This document shows, one piece after another, positions 11,384 through 24,473 of a stretch of 64,000 nucleotides of DNA. Under the pieces are notes generated by a model. The model worked only from the letters and a program-made list of their open reading frames with translations. It was not told the origin of the DNA and searched no databases. Each line of letters begins with the position of its first letter. Position 1 is the stretch's first letter. The stretch is from Pinus tabuliformis. Its lineage: Eukaryota > Streptophyta > Pinopsida > Pinales > Pinaceae. The DNA is taken from NCBI GenBank assembly GCA_031772625.1, contig CM062816.1, positions 633,609,269 through 633,673,268 on the forward strand, given 5' to 3'. Made by a program: the position numbers and the translations under genes.

Positions 11384-14300
11384 AACCCTCAGGCCTAATG
11401 GGAATAGTCGTAAGCCTAGAAATGAGGGAGTGTCAGTACAACCACCGAAGAATTTTCCATCACTTGGTCGACAATGTGTAGGCAAAATTTTACTATGAAT
11501 AAGACATTAAGAGATTTCATATATGTGAAAAAAATTCTTTTATATACTTAAGAAAACTTATTGAGAAGAGGAAGCTCTTCTTGTGAAATGAAGTTACTGA
11601 AAAAACAAATAATGAAAAAAAATCCCCATGATATGTGTGTTGTTAGGAGTTGGGGTTCTCTCACAATCAATCAAGGACCATACTTCATCATCAAGAGATG
11701 CACAGTGTTTTCTTGGAGTCTTGAAGGTTTTTCAATTATCCCCTTTTTAATGTACTCACTTCATAAGTTCTGATTAACCTACCTTTTTGGCCTAAGGCCT
11801 ATATTGAGATTTTGTGGCTTATGTCATTTTTCATAGCATGGTTTTGGGAAGGAACATAGTAGCGACCATTTTTTATATATATTTATGGTAAAATATTGTT
11901 TGAATTACTATTATTGAGATAAAATGAATATGATTTGAAATGCTACTTTATGGACCTTTCGTAGCCATGTGAAATATAAATTGGTACATGAATCTTAAAT
12001 CCATAACTATTTAGCACTGAGAGGAATAAAATAAGATTGAGTTGTGAATCTCTTGGCACTTAATAGATTGGAAGTTAAGGTGAATCCATGCTAGTGTAAT
12101 TGGATCTCTTTTATGTGGGTAGGAACATTGCATGAAGACAAACATGAAGTAAATGTATATCTGCCTCCACCTGAATTGTAGAGCACAGGGTTTCTCTTGA
12201 CTTGATCACTAGTGTAATGAGAATGGAAGGAATGAATGAGAATTTTGATGTTAGAAAAGTGTGTTTGAATGCTAGTTTATTCAAAAAAATGTTTGCAAAA
12301 TAGCACTATGTCCTTGTCCTAGCATATTTTTTATGCAAATCGTGAGCAGACATAAATGTCGCAACTATAGATTGTCCAGTGAAGGAGGATTCAATTTAAA
12401 TAGTACAACATATGGAGTTTCTTCATCGTGGCTCATGAGCAATGTCTATTAAAGAAGAAACTGTGAATCGTTTGAATCTTGTCTACTTTTTGGAATAGGC
12501 AACACTTTTGTGCAACACTTGCTTTCATATCTAGGATTTGATCCTCAACAATAAATATTTTGTAATTTTTGAACATCAGTAAATGCATGCATTATTTTTA
12601 GAAAAAATACTATAATATTGAAAAATAGCCCAAATGGACTTACCGTCAATATGTCGAATGCAAAAGCAATGATAGGACTGAGTTAAATTGCCCAAAAGGC
12701 TTGGATCTCAAGCTGGTTGGTTGCAACATGATTTTGAAACTAATAATCCTTTGCATAAGTGCCCTTTCATTAACTAGCCATTATTGAGGAGGGCGATAGA
12801 GATATTGTGGGGTGCCAATTCCCAGAACAAGGCTAGGGAAACTACCAAGAATGGAAATTGTTTCTTTAATATTAAGAGAAACCTAGTACTTGCATGAGGG
12901 TTAAATCAATTTACCTAGATATCAAGGAACCTTTGTAATTCTTTACACTCTTTAGTTCTATGTTCTTCAATCGTGTTAATGGGTTTTCAATGAGAAAGGA
13001 AGCTAGAAAGTAGTGAGAGCCTGGTCATGAGGAATAATCACTTTGAAAAATTTAGGTTTACTTGGGAAATTGAACATTTCTCTAGCAGTAATAAAATGCA
13101 GTACTCTAAGATCTCTGTAGTGGGCAGTTATAAATGGCGTTTGTTAATTTTTTCTAGATGGAAAATCATAGACTAGTTATTTTTTTAGATATGTCAAATT
13201 CCACAACATTTCGAAGTGGTTGGAGAGTATATATTGATTGCACTACAGATGTTGTTAGTCAGATCCAACCTAAGCTCACCTGCAGGAAAGAAATATGAAA
13301 TATATTTAATGATTAAGAGAATGATTGGGGCCTCAATACACCTATGAATCTATGTGATGTTCATGAACCCATAAAAGGATATATCACAGATGATTCTCTA
13401 GTTGTGGAAGCAGGACTTAATGTTGTAAGAGCACACATTCACAGTACATATGTTTCAAGAAAAAAACATAAGTAAGGATATGGATAAGATGAAAATCCTC
13501 AAATCAATTAAAAAAGGTTAAAAGCATAGGTATGATGAATGTACTACTTCTACAGTGAGGAATTACACCCCTAAGGTTGTGTGGATGAAATCGTTGTAAA
13601 AAACTAATAAACCTTGAGTAGGATATCCTACACTTAAATCTGCAAAGACATCTGTGCAAGGAATGTGATGATATTAGAATAAGGACTATAAGTTAGAGTA
13701 GCCCTAACAAAAGATAATAAATTTTGAATTAATGGTGTTGAATGAGAAAACGAAAAAAGGGTGTCAGGCATATTATGTGAAATTTTATAAAAAAAAGATA
13801 CTTGTTGATGATCGTCACTGGCTAGAAAAAAAAAGTAGTCAAGGATAGGCATAGTTGATTCCACTTATACATCATTGTAAATATGACCTATCCGTCATAA
13901 AAATAGCTAGGATGGTATATGCACTAGCGATAAAATGATATTTAATTTATAACATGATACAAATAGTCCTTGGATAATTGTTATCTTCATATGAGAGTTT
14001 GAAAAGAAATGTACAATTTTGAAGTTATAAGAAAACAATATTTATGTCAATAGGCATGACCATTGGGTCTGTTGTAGTAATTTGTTAATGGTGCTAACTT
14101 TATTGGATGCATGTGGATAGGATGTGGAATGCATATGGAAATTATGAAAATAGATACTCAGCAAGGGTACAAGTGTGAAGAAAAAAAAAATCGTGGAATC
14201 AATGTAAGAGTAGGTGTTTTCGAGCTAAGTCGTCACACCAAATGGAAAACAAAATGATGTTTTTGAGTGTGAAAGACAATGAAGGGAAGGAAGAAACTTT

Positions 14301-14718
14301 ATTTTGGTTATAATATATGGAATCTCTCGAACAATATGTCAAGCAAAAAATACCAAAACCACAAAGAACTAGAAAAATTGGCACTATAGCATATCAATTA
14401 ATATTTCCTTGTCATATTTACAATTGTCATGTTTATATATATATTGATATCATTACTTGAAAACAAGTACATCATGAATTTCATCTAATGGATTCTAAAC
14501 TTCTACATGTAGAGCCAAAGGAGACTGTGTGGCACAACTAGTATCTTAAACTAGAAAGGGGTTTGGCTCTGGGATTGAGTAGTGGTTCAGGATAAATATA
14601 ATGAAAGCTTGTACTTCTGAAGCAGACACACAAGAGGAAAAATATAAAAAGAATAAAAGTATTGAGCAAGGTTTCAAGAAAAAGAAATGGGATGGAGAAC
14701 ACTGAGGATGATGTTCAT

Positions 14719-14733
14719 AAAAGGGGAGGATCA
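14719..14733 (+). other. element D polypurine tract
   Basis: AAAAGGGGAGGATCA directly precedes TGTAATACCCC, the start of the 3' LTR. Confidence 0.8.
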
Positions 14734-17700
14734 TGTAATACCCCTCCATTGTTAGAATCCCACTTGGGTAAGATTGAATTGCATTGGGTAACATGGCAGA
14801 AAATCCATGAAAAATATTATGTAAATGAATAATAAATAATAAGTGGAATCTATGTACTTGGAAACAAGACACCTAGAAATGAGACTCTTGCCGAATAAAA
14901 TTCCATTGGTGAATGAGAATGGATAATTCTTCATGATAAGAATTCTAGATAAGCTTAATGGATTGGAGATAAATATACATTAAGTTTCTTAGCTAAAGAA
15001 AGATTCTAAGCTTGGAAAAAGCATGAAAGCATCATGGGAGAGAAAGGCAAGCTTTTATGGGAAAAGCCTAGGCAAGTGGATAAGAATATTCAAAAAGTGG
15101 GAGGCCACTATAAGAAAAATTTATCATGCAAGACAAGTACTATTACTTGATGAGGGGGATCAAAAAGAGGTTGTTGGTGCCTAGATGGAAAGAGCTTCTC
15201 ATCTCGAGGGCAATTTGGAGGAAGTAATTCCTAGTTGGGTGAAAAATAGGTGTGATAATTCCAAGTACTTCTAGTGTGATGTGAATTTAACTATTAATTC
15301 TAACTGCTTTAATAGAATTATTTGTATTCACAACTCCTTTACTAGAACTATCTATATGTTAATTTTAACGTATTGATAATTGTGGTATATGTTATCTTTG
15401 TGAAACCATGCAAATTTTAAACCGAACCAAGAGGTTATGTAAGTGTGATTCCACGAAATGAAGAGCTAAGTTTACAATTGATTATTAGTTTTTATATTGG
15501 ATCATTTACAAGCCAAAATAAAAAGGAAAATTGTAGTTGTAGTAAGTAGAGTTAGTCATTCCACAGGTTCCAAATTCCATTTCTTATAGTGTACTGGGGA
15601 TGGTTATATTCAAGTATATGATTGCATGTTAATCTAAATATTGTTTACTTAGCTATGGTGAATTGTGAATACAAAACAATTATACCATATGCACCTTACT
15701 AAACTAGTTAGTACGATTGGGGTCATAAAACTATGAAATCATGTACACTGAATCCTAAATTGAAGAACATAGAGATGTAGATAGTATGAATTTGATGTCT
15801 TGAACTCAGCCATAATTTTTTAAATTGATTTCTTTATTGAAAGTATGAGTGGAGATTGTGCTAGTTATACTTTCTCAAACCTTGGTGACAAATGCAAGGC
15901 ATGATACCCCTGCATCATTGTAATGGAGAAATACATGAAGGACCAATGGGATAGTCATGCATATAATTTACATATCTTGGATGGTTGCAGGTAGAAGGGT
16001 CAAGAATTTCGATTACTGATTAGAGTAGGAAGTGGTTGCTACCGAAGAGGCTTCGATAGATACCAATTGCATGTGAAGTTGTAGTAGTTCTAGGTGAAGG
16101 AAGAGTTATGTAGTAACTAGTTGAGTAATACCTACAACACCAACCCTTATTCAGCTAACTAGTGCAAGTAAAAGGGGGACTGTACAGTCGAGTGGGCACA
16201 AGAATAGGTGCTACTTCCATAAGGACTCAAAGCAGTAATTCGGTAATAAGTACCGTAGCAGTAAACTTATAAATTATTGTCATATGGAATAGATATCCAT
16301 GCATAAAGTGAACAAAAAAAATATTCCTATACAATTGTTAAAAATCAAATGAGACATTACCATTTTTGCATACAAAATGAAACTAAAGTTACAAATAGAT
16401 ACAACCATAGTACATTTCGTAAAAGCATAATCTAGACAAAACTTAACATATGTATTCTCACTGTTACTCCATACAAGAAGAAGAAGTTAAGGAATATTCT
16501 AAAACTTCATCATCTATAGTTATTAAAAATCATAGGTTATAGAACTCGAAATAAGTGTTTCAAAAAATCACTCCTAATATTTGCAAGTATCCCTCTCATG
16601 GGGAAATGATTTCTCTTTACATATACTTTGATTTGTAAATATAAACAAGCTAGGTTCAAAACCATCATAACCCCCAAAAACTAGGTTTTTCAAGGAAGGA
16701 AGCATTTTTCTCTGAGGTATTTCCTTTCATGATTTTCGAAATAGTGAATAGACCTATGTGAGGATACAAGTAACACCAATATTAGCATCAGTCTCTAGAC
16801 TCATGACCCAAAAATGATTGTCCCAACAAAAAAGATTACCTCATACCTGCAAAAGGGACACAAATAAAGTGTTAACAGCTAGATCAACACATCCTAGGAT
16901 GGCAAGGTTTTCCACCGTCAATTCCATAAATCGTATATTTGGTTACATGTTATAGAGATCCAAGTTTCTGCCTTCTCATTGATGACTTGAAACAAAGACA
17001 ATCAAAATTATTTTATAATTTTGATGTAGAGTAATAAAAAAAATTAAAAAATTAAAGCAGAAGAGAAAACCCAACAAGGTTACAAGTAAGTCGGTATGAC
17101 GGTTTGCTACCACGATTATTTATTGAGTGTGCCAAGCATCGCATAAGATGATGGAGAGGAATTTGTGGATGGATAGAATCACGATATCTAGGCTACGAGA
17201 AATACCCATAAGTATTAGAAACGAAACTCAAATTATGTAGAATATGCTACAATTTCAACAAACTTGACATAGAATTAATCCCCAAATGCGATAAAATTAA
17301 ACGACATATACAATGTGAGAATGGTGTTTCTAGGGTAAGTTCCACAAGTGGTGGAAGTGCATTGAGATACCACATAGTATTATATTTGAACGATTCTTGT
17401 TTACTCACTTGGTTATTGAGAGTTTCAGAGAAACCATCTTTGGGTACTAAGGAGGATCAACACATGATGGGGAAGTAGATTTTTCTATCAAAACGACACA
17501 TTTCCACCTATGGAAACAGAGCATAAAGATATAGAAAGGACAAATTCAAGTAAGATGCCAAAATGAATATTCACAAAATAAATAGTATCAACTAGCCAGG
17601 ACATGAAGGGTTTCCTAAGGATTTCATTTCTAGATAGGAATCACTTCCGACAGTCAACGTAGCAAAAGGAATATTGGAGATATGAAGTGGGCTTATTTAG

Positions 17701-17865
17701 TCTATGATAAATCCAGATAGAAAGATTAGCGTACCCAAGTGGAAATGATTAAGGTGTATAGATAGTAAACCTAAAGAGATAGGTAGTGGTCCATGGCCAC
17801 GAAGCATCGTACATTGTACCAGAGACACCAATGATTACACAAGATGTTGGAACCTAGAGGTTCAT
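14734..17865 (+). repeat. element D 3' LTR, first segment
   Basis: Aligns with 6834-9930 of the 5' LTR and is cut at 17865 by element A. It continues at 25579-25592 and 34363-35785; together the pieces make about 4.57 kb, close to the 4.53 kb of the 5' LTR. Confidence 0.87.
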
Positions 17866-18965
17866 TGTTATAGACATTTTTGTGCCTTGCATCACTGAGC
17901 ATGAAATGTCAATAATCAAGGGATCCAAAGTCCCTAAACATGCTGTTCCTACCCCTAAAGGAACAAGGCCAGCAAACCACAGCACTTAACAAAAGTTCTC
18001 CACCTGAAAACACTCAAAACAAGGCAATTCTGGATCATGTCAACTGCTCCACTGAGCATCTGCGCTGAATGTCAACTGCTCCACTGTCTACCTGCATTGA
18101 ATGTCAACTACAAAGAAGGCTACCTGCGCTGAGCGAGTTTGGACAAGTGGCAGAGTCATTCCTCAAGGTGTCAATGCCGAGGAAGCTTCCAAAATGACAC
18201 TTGGATCAAGGAATTCGACTGGTGATGAGTAAGAGGTTCCAAATCTCCAAGTGGAAGCAAGAACCTCCAAGTGGACTCAAGAACTAAAGTGGGAGAGGAC
18301 ACTAGTCAGCTTCATGCCAGCCTCAAGCTGACTCATCCTTTCTCCAAAACTCCTATATATAGAACTCTCTCATGAGGTCTGAGGGGGCTCGAATTTAGTA
18401 TTTGCAAAGAATTGTTGTTGGTTTGTGGCTAGAAACATTGGGTTTGTTATGCTTTGAAGGGAAGTGAAGAAGGAATTCCATTCTGCTGGGAAGGAGATGC
18501 TGGGTTGGAGCCCTATGGGTTGTATCTCTTCCTGAATCCTGTTACATTCAATAAAGCTATCTTGATTCTTCCCTATATGCTGGTGTATTTTGTATGATTG
18601 CATTAGTATATTTGATTTACTTCTAATCCTAAATCATTTATGAATATGTATATTTGCCTTTGTATTGTGTTCTTCTCTTGTTGCAAGTAGCTGTTCTCTT
18701 GTCACAGGTAGCTGTTCTCTTGTGACCTCGTGGGATTCAAGTAGCTGTTCTCTTGATCAAGCGAGGAGGCAAGTAGCTGTGGACACACAAAGAGAAGAGG
18801 ATCTAGTTCGAGGGACAACCGGAAGACAACGGTAAGTCTGCCGATCTCCTCTCTTTCATATTTCATAAAGGAAGAAATCATGATAGCTGTATTCGTTTGT
18901 TGCTAAGGCGCTGTCACACCTTAGGTGGATAGGATCGTCCTAAATAGGCATTTTTCCCCACAACA
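17866..18965 (+). repeat. element A 5' LTR (1100 bp)
   Basis: Runs from TGTTATAGAC to CCCCACAACA. Includes a TATA box (18354-18361), an AATAAA polyadenylation signal (18550-18555) and four spaced copies of TAGCTGTTCTCTTG between about 18690 and 18760. Confidence 0.95.
18354..18361 (+). promoter_or_regulatory. TATA box of the element A 5' LTR
   Basis: TATATATA follows CCAAAACTCC; the same box is at 24962-24969 in the 3' LTR and, in mirror orientation, near 36860 and 50861 in element C. Transcription would be expected to start about 30 bp downstream. Confidence 0.7.
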
Positions 18966-18967
18966 AA

Positions 18968-18987
18968 TTGGCAACTCCACTGGGGAA
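18968..18987 (+). other. element A primer-binding site
   Basis: TTGGCAACTCCACTGGGGAA lies two bases after the LTR. The same site follows the 5' LTR of element C. It resembles the TGGCRACTC...GGGGA sites of some Tat/Ogre-type elements, not the methionine-tRNA type. Confidence 0.7.
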
Positions 18988-20697
18988 GAACTTGTTTATT
19001 CATTTCATTTGTGTTTCCGTCATTTGTTTACCTCATAGACTTGACAGCAATCCTTGAATTGCATCTTTCCCGGATGCAAAGTAAAAGTAGCTGCTTTGAT
19101 CCAGTATGTTGGACTTGTCTATGATCTAAACTAGATCCACAAACGATTTGATTAATCCTTGTGATAGTCTTTAGTACCCTATCAAAGCATCCCTGTGTTT
19201 ATACCTTGCTTGTGTTTCTGATTTGGCCTGAAACAGTTGATTTTTGAGCATTTTGTGACCCAGAAACCAAGAGAAACGAGAGTTTCTCTCTTCAGCGCAG
19301 GCACTGTGAAGGCAGTCTGCATTTCAACGTGGGTCCCAAAGGGGCTACCTGCGCTGAATTTCAAACTGACAGTGTTGTACCTGCGCTGAACCAATGTGGC
19401 CTTGAGCAGCTGGGGTTCTTTGTCCTTTGTTGCCCTGTTTTGATCTCTGTTTTTGCAGCCTTTAACCAGCATAGGTGCTAGTTTGATAAACCTTTTCTTT
19501 GCTTGAATTCCGCCCCATTTTTGCACAAAAAGATTGTGAATGTTTTTATGTGTTTGTGGCGTCATTTACAGTCTTCCTTTGCATGAGTAAAGTAGTCTTT
19601 CTGTAGCCTTTGTTTCAGATCTGATTGAGATTCATCTTAGAAGAGAGTTCATTGGCTGTTTGTTCAGATTGATCATAGTTTTACTTTTGCTTATTGGTTT
19701 GAGTTTGTTCTTTCAAAGTATCAAAAACGAGACTTTATTTCGAGAATCGCAAAGTGATTGTAATCTCTTCTACCCTTGTTGATTTCGAAGAAAGAGAACT
19801 TGTTTATTTTGATCATTGTAAAAGCAAATTCAAAGTTGTGCAAAAAGCTTTCTTTGTAGGCATTTATACTAAGAAAGTGAAAACAAACACCTGAATTGTG
19901 CATTTTGCATTTGAGAAGTTTGCATGTTGGATATAGGGAAAGTGCATTAGAGTGTGTTGATTGCTCTTTGAGAAAAGATAGTCGCTCTCTTTTCCCTTAG
20001 TAGCTAGGATTTTCAAAGTTGAAAGATTGTAAAGCTTTCTTATCATCTTAGACTGCATTTAGGAATTTGTATCATACATCTCATGGTGAACCTTGAAAGG
20101 AAAACTTTAAAAAGATCAACCTAAAATAAACTGAATGAACCTAACAACGCTTTGTAACATAACGCACAACATAGAGGTCTAGGCTAGAGACGTGTTCCGG
20201 CGTTGTTAAACATAGTGACTGTCGATCTCGAAGAAGGTGGGCGATTCCTCCTGAGAGTCGGTGGCGCTAATACGGATTGTGCTCCCACGTACCGTCGTGT
20301 ATATATTGGGATACCCCTATAGGCATATACCTTTTATCCTTAGGAAGCCGTGTCGGCCGCCCTACTGATCGCAATGTAGTGAACACAGCATTCACGAAGA
20401 TCGACCACCCGTACCGTAAAACGTATTATGTGGTTTTGCGAAAAGTTTGGCACACCCTCTGCCTAGATCTCCAGAGCAGTTTCTTTTGGCCTTTTTCAGA
20501 CTCTATAACAGAAAAAGTCCATCCAAGCATTTGTCACTTCAGGCTCGTTAAAACATCGAAGGAGACTAGAGTCATCTTTAGCTTTTTCTCGACTCTTTAA
20601 AATTGAAAAAGCAAGTTGTGTCTAAAAGCGTCGTTAACAATTTATTTTAAACGGAACAATCACCCTTTAATCTTGCGTTGATCTTTAGGTTGAAAAT
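18988..20697 (+). other. element A 5' leader with hairpin chain
   Basis: About 1.7 kb between PBS and coding region without a convincing ORF. It is collinear with 48650-50250 of element C in reverse orientation. At its 3' end are three hairpins with related loops: 20491-20517 (CTTTTTC/GAAAAAG, loop AGACTCTATAACA), 20537-20561 (CTTC/GAAG, loop containing GGCTCGTTAAAA) and 20581-20612 (GCTTTTTC/GAAAAAGC, loop containing GACTCTTTAAAA). Confidence 0.75.
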
Positions 20698-22260
20698 ATG
20701 GAGCACACCAACCAAGGAGTTCCCTTGGGTGGAAATCCTAGTCCCTTCTCCTCTTGGGGAGATGTTGGTGCGCCCCACATGGCCACATTGTCGCTTCCAG
20801 GACTGACAATTGGCCTACCAGTTTGGCTCTTTTCGACCACTATCGTTCAGAATACCACCACTCCTGAACAGTCGAGTCAACAGTTAGATCAAACAAGAGT
20901 TGCCTCCCAGCCTTCCACTTCATCTTCCTCCCCTCCTTCCTCTTCGCTTGATGGAACTGGTCGATCAAAAAATTGGGTTCCTAAGGAGAAGAAGGAGAAG
21001 AAGAAGAAAGAAAAGAAGAAGAAGGAGCCTAAGGCGACTGGGGGCAAACAAGTGTCATCTAACAAAAATCCACACACCGCACTCGTAAGGCCTAAATCGC
21101 CATGCGTCATATGCAGGGGAGACCATTTCCATAGAGATTGTCCCTGTATCCCACGGATACTAAGAGACTGGTCCCCCCATTTGCACAATTCGGGAGCATC
21201 GACCTCTGATAGCCATGTCGACTGCTCACCGTCAACTAGTGGGAGTGAAGCTCCAGGATAGAATGGGAAAGTTAAATTTCCCTGCAGACTATGTGAAGGC
21301 GATCACGCCATCCACCGTTGTCCCTTCTTAGATGAGGCAAAAAGAGTTCTGGAAGATCGCCCGATTTTACGAGCGAATCTTCCTCCTGGATATCAAAGAC
21401 TCCTGCCAAGTCCCTCACTAGTTGAGAATCTGGCTGAGCCACTTAGATGGTCAGCCGAAGCACCTGTCATTGAAGAAGAACCATCTGGATCCATGCCTGA
21501 CGAAATTCAAAAGGTTGATACGGTAGTTGACCCGGTTTTGCCTTCAGAGGCTCCATCTTCGAATGACACTGTCACAGAGGAGAATCAAGACAACACCGTC
21601 CAGATTCTCTTCATCAGCACTGACTCTGATGATCAAGGGGGCAATGCCACCATTCCTTTGTCGCAGGAAGGAAGTTCATCAGGGCGCTATCCGGCCGTAT
21701 ATTCGGTCCCACCACCAAGCAACCTGGTTGTGTCCTTTGATTGGAACCAACTAGGCAGACCCCGGTTGCCAGCCAGTGTGCCATTCAGAATTATTTGTCA
21801 AATATACAGAATGGTAATGGCTGGCACTATCATTGATGAGGGGGCATCTGTGAGTATCCTTTCCTCTATTGCTTGGAAAGCGCTTGGTTCACCGGCGCTT
21901 TTACCTGAGATGAGAAATCTATCAGGTTTTGATAAAGGAACCAGTCGACCTTTAGGGATCCTCCCCAATGTGCCTATAACATTGAAAGGGAAGACCGTTC
22001 AAATGAACGTGATGGTCGTTCAAGGACCCTTGGATTATAACCTACTCCTTGGACGAGACTATATATATTGCATGGGAGCTGTAGTCTCCTCACTCTTTAG
22101 AGTAATGTGTTTTCTGCATGAAGGAAGAATGGTCAAGCTTGTGGACCAACTTTCGTTTCCCAGATCACACATCGCAAATAGTCATGTGCCATCCCTAAAT
22201 GGTCTATTCATGCAAGAAGTGTCTCAACCCACAGTCCGTCCTCCTGATGAGCGCGAGTAA
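20698..22260 (+). pseudogene. element A gag-pro ORF: two zinc knuckles and a retropepsin, one in-frame stop
   Basis: ATG at 20698 opens a frame to 22260 (521 codons) interrupted by a single TAG at 21259-21261. Residues 1-130 are low-complexity, Ser/Pro-rich with a Lys/Glu run (residues 98-112). A zinc knuckle CVICRGDHFHRDC follows, and just after the TAG a second, CRLCEGDHAIHRC, both of C-X2-C-X3-H-X4-C spacing. The protease has active-site DEGAS (IIDEGASVSIL) and the flap/C-terminal pair YNLLLGRDYIY. No capsid domain is visible, unusual for a gag. The protease matches that of element C (IIDEGAST, YNILLGRPWIY). Role inferred: RNA binding and processing within particles supplied by a relative. 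It is broken unless the TAG is read through. Confidence 0.85.
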
Positions 22261-24458
22261 TCCGGGAGGATATGACTGGAACCCTAGGGGCATGCAAACC
22301 TTTTGGAGTGTAAGCAAGGGGCGACTATTTATCTTTTAAATTTTTAGGTCCTCCCTTTAAACCTGTAGGTCTAACCCTTTAAACTCGTAGGATTAGGCGT
22401 TTCCAAACTTGCATAAAGAAAGGATGAGTGAGCATAGCTTTGGTAAGGCGCAAGCTCTATAAAAAATGGGATCTTTCATGAGACACTCTTATCTTATGAC
22501 TGGGTATTCGAGCAGTTTTAGCATAAAGTTCATGCTCGTTAAAAAATAAACGCAAGATCTGAGCAGTTTTAACGCGGTCTTCATGCTCGTTAAAAAATAA
22601 ATATAAGCAGCGAGCAGAGTTTCCTCCAGTGTTTAAGCTCATTTTTAACTAAAAAATGAACCTATCCCGGTAAATAACCATTGTGATCGTAAATTTATCA
22701 GCCATAAAAAGCCTTGGTCGTGTTTGCACCTACCACCTCCATTTTCATTTGGCCGATCGTTCACCTCCATATGATTGTTTACCCATTTTGAGGAACAGCT
22801 GCGAAGAGTGATTTCACCTAGCCATCCTTGTGACACTGCCATGATTGGAAAATTCCAACCTGTACCTGGAATCAGTTGCTATCCCTGTTTATCACTCGTT
22901 CCTCAAAAGACGAGTCTTCTTTAAGCTCTATTCAATTGACTCGTAAAATATGAAAAGATTGCCGAGTTTTGTCCTTCCAGCTCGCTAAAGGACAGGAAGA
23001 GCTATCGCTCCTCTAGATTTTAATATTTTTGGAGCTGAGGGATTATTGCACAAAAAGGTCGAGCGCTTGTTTTATTCGGCTCGTTAAAGTTATCGAAAAC
23101 TCATCCCTTCTGTATTGTTTTATACTTTTTCGGACTTAAGGGATTAGATGACGAAAAAGGAATTTTGGAGTTGACTTTATGTACCTTTTCAGACTCTCTA
23201 AAAATGAAAAGGACCGAGTTATCCTTGTCGTTAGACTCGTTAAAATGATTAAATAGCGACAAACTTGTCTTTAGACAAGAACGAGTTTCCCTATCGCTAG
23301 GCTCGTTAAAACATAGCGATGGGCTTGCCCGAAGGGCAGCTTATAGAACAAGCATATGTTGTCCTCCTCAAGCTTGACAAAAATAAAGAGGTACTGGTCA
23401 GCAATGACTGGGGAAATATTGGGAAAAATCAAGAAAACTTTGATGGTAGCAGGTCGCTCTTGAACATGACACTTTTCCTCCGTACCACATTCGGGTTGGG
23501 TTGTTTCATTCATTGGTCACATCACCATGGTCTCGCCATACCATCCATATTTGGGGTAATGGTACCAATCCATCGCATCAGTGTCGCCATATGTTCAAGA
23601 GAAGTCATTCAGAAAGAGTCAACCGGGTCCCATCCACTGCCATACATTATCCTTCATCCATTCATGACTGCCACCCTGAATCATATGTCACAGATTGTTT
23701 TCACCTCCATTAAAGTCATTAGCTCCATTCCGTGTCACTGATGTGGGATTCATTAAGGCCCTCCTGTGACGGATCGCTTCTTGTCGACATCAGCTCATTA
23801 TCCAAGAAGTTGATCTAGGAACACCCCCTTCAGTACTTTGAAGCTTGCATGCCTCAATGGCAAGTTTCTCACTTCCGGCGACAGGTATACATCAATGACC
23901 TTCGACCAGAAGATTTTGCGTGGTGTTCGATGCCAAGCCCTTTATTCACACCACGTGAATTGTACTGCAGTACCTTGAGGGTCATTATCATTATCGGTGA
24001 TTCCTCTCGCGCTTGTTAACGGTTTACATCATTGACCGGTAATCAAGCGATGTCTTTCCATGTTCGACTTCAGCGCAATTCTCACAAGGGTCGACTTGTA
24101 CTTAGAGTGAAGATCGAACGAGTTTGAAGACCCCGAATCTAGTTTCATCCATCCGGGCTACGATATATATTCAGGAAAAATAAAGACATTTGACATGTAC
24201 ATCATTGCAGCAGAGGATCATCCTATTAAAGGATGATAATTTCACCAAAATTATCAGTCTACCATCAGACGATCGTCTGTTCTATGTACAAAAATGAATT
24301 TATAAAGCTGAGCATGGGAATGCCCGCCTCAGCTCAGATCATGAAAGTAGTATGAATCATAATGTATTGTATTTTATTTTATTACAGGTCTCCTCCCAGC
24401 AGATGGATGAACTTCGGACCCTCCTCGATAAAGCATTTCACCCGATAAACGGCCTCAT
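22261..24458 (+). other. element A 3' untranslated region with hairpin chain
   Basis: No ORF with recognisable motifs. Collinear with 37364-39300 of element C in reverse. Between 22930 and 23325 at least eight short inverted repeats follow one another, e.g. 23125-23159 (CTTTTTCG/CGAAAAAG), 23184-23212 (CCTTTTC/GAAAAGG), 23225-23262 (TTGTCG/CGACAA) and 23290-23323 (CCTATCGCTA/TAGCGATGGG with one G-T pair). Many loops hold GACTC or GGCTC then G/T, T, TAAA. A two- to three-fold repeat of about 50-60 bp starting GAGCAG occurs at 22511-22640. Confidence 0.8.
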
Positions 24459-24473
24459 ACTTTAGGGGGCAAC
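24459..24473 (+). other. element A polypurine tract
   Basis: ACTTTAGGGGGCAAC directly precedes the 3' LTR; the mirror sequence GTTGCCCCCTAAAGT follows the left LTR of element C. Confidence 0.75.

Larger units (their letters stand above)
11362..14733 (+). pseudogene. element D interior, heavily decayed Ty3-like remnant
   Basis: No long open frame survives. Near 14376-14520 the + strand still reads GTIAYQLIFPCHIYNCHV followed after about 20 codons by LLHVEPKE, which resembles the integrase C-terminal tether of Ty3/gypsy elements (VAYRL.LP.....H.VFHVS, then ..VEPE). Near 12700 a stretch reading LDLKLVGCNMIL resembles the end of a retropepsin (..GCD.ILG). The rest, including any gag, is unrecognisable. 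Calling it Ty3-like rests on these two weak matches. Confidence 0.45.

Noticed and set aside
20277-20600. 107-codon ORF in the element A leader, with a similar ORF at 48657-48980 in C
   Set aside because: Conserved between the copies but overlaps the hairpin series and lacks any family motif; common descent of non-coding leader explains it.
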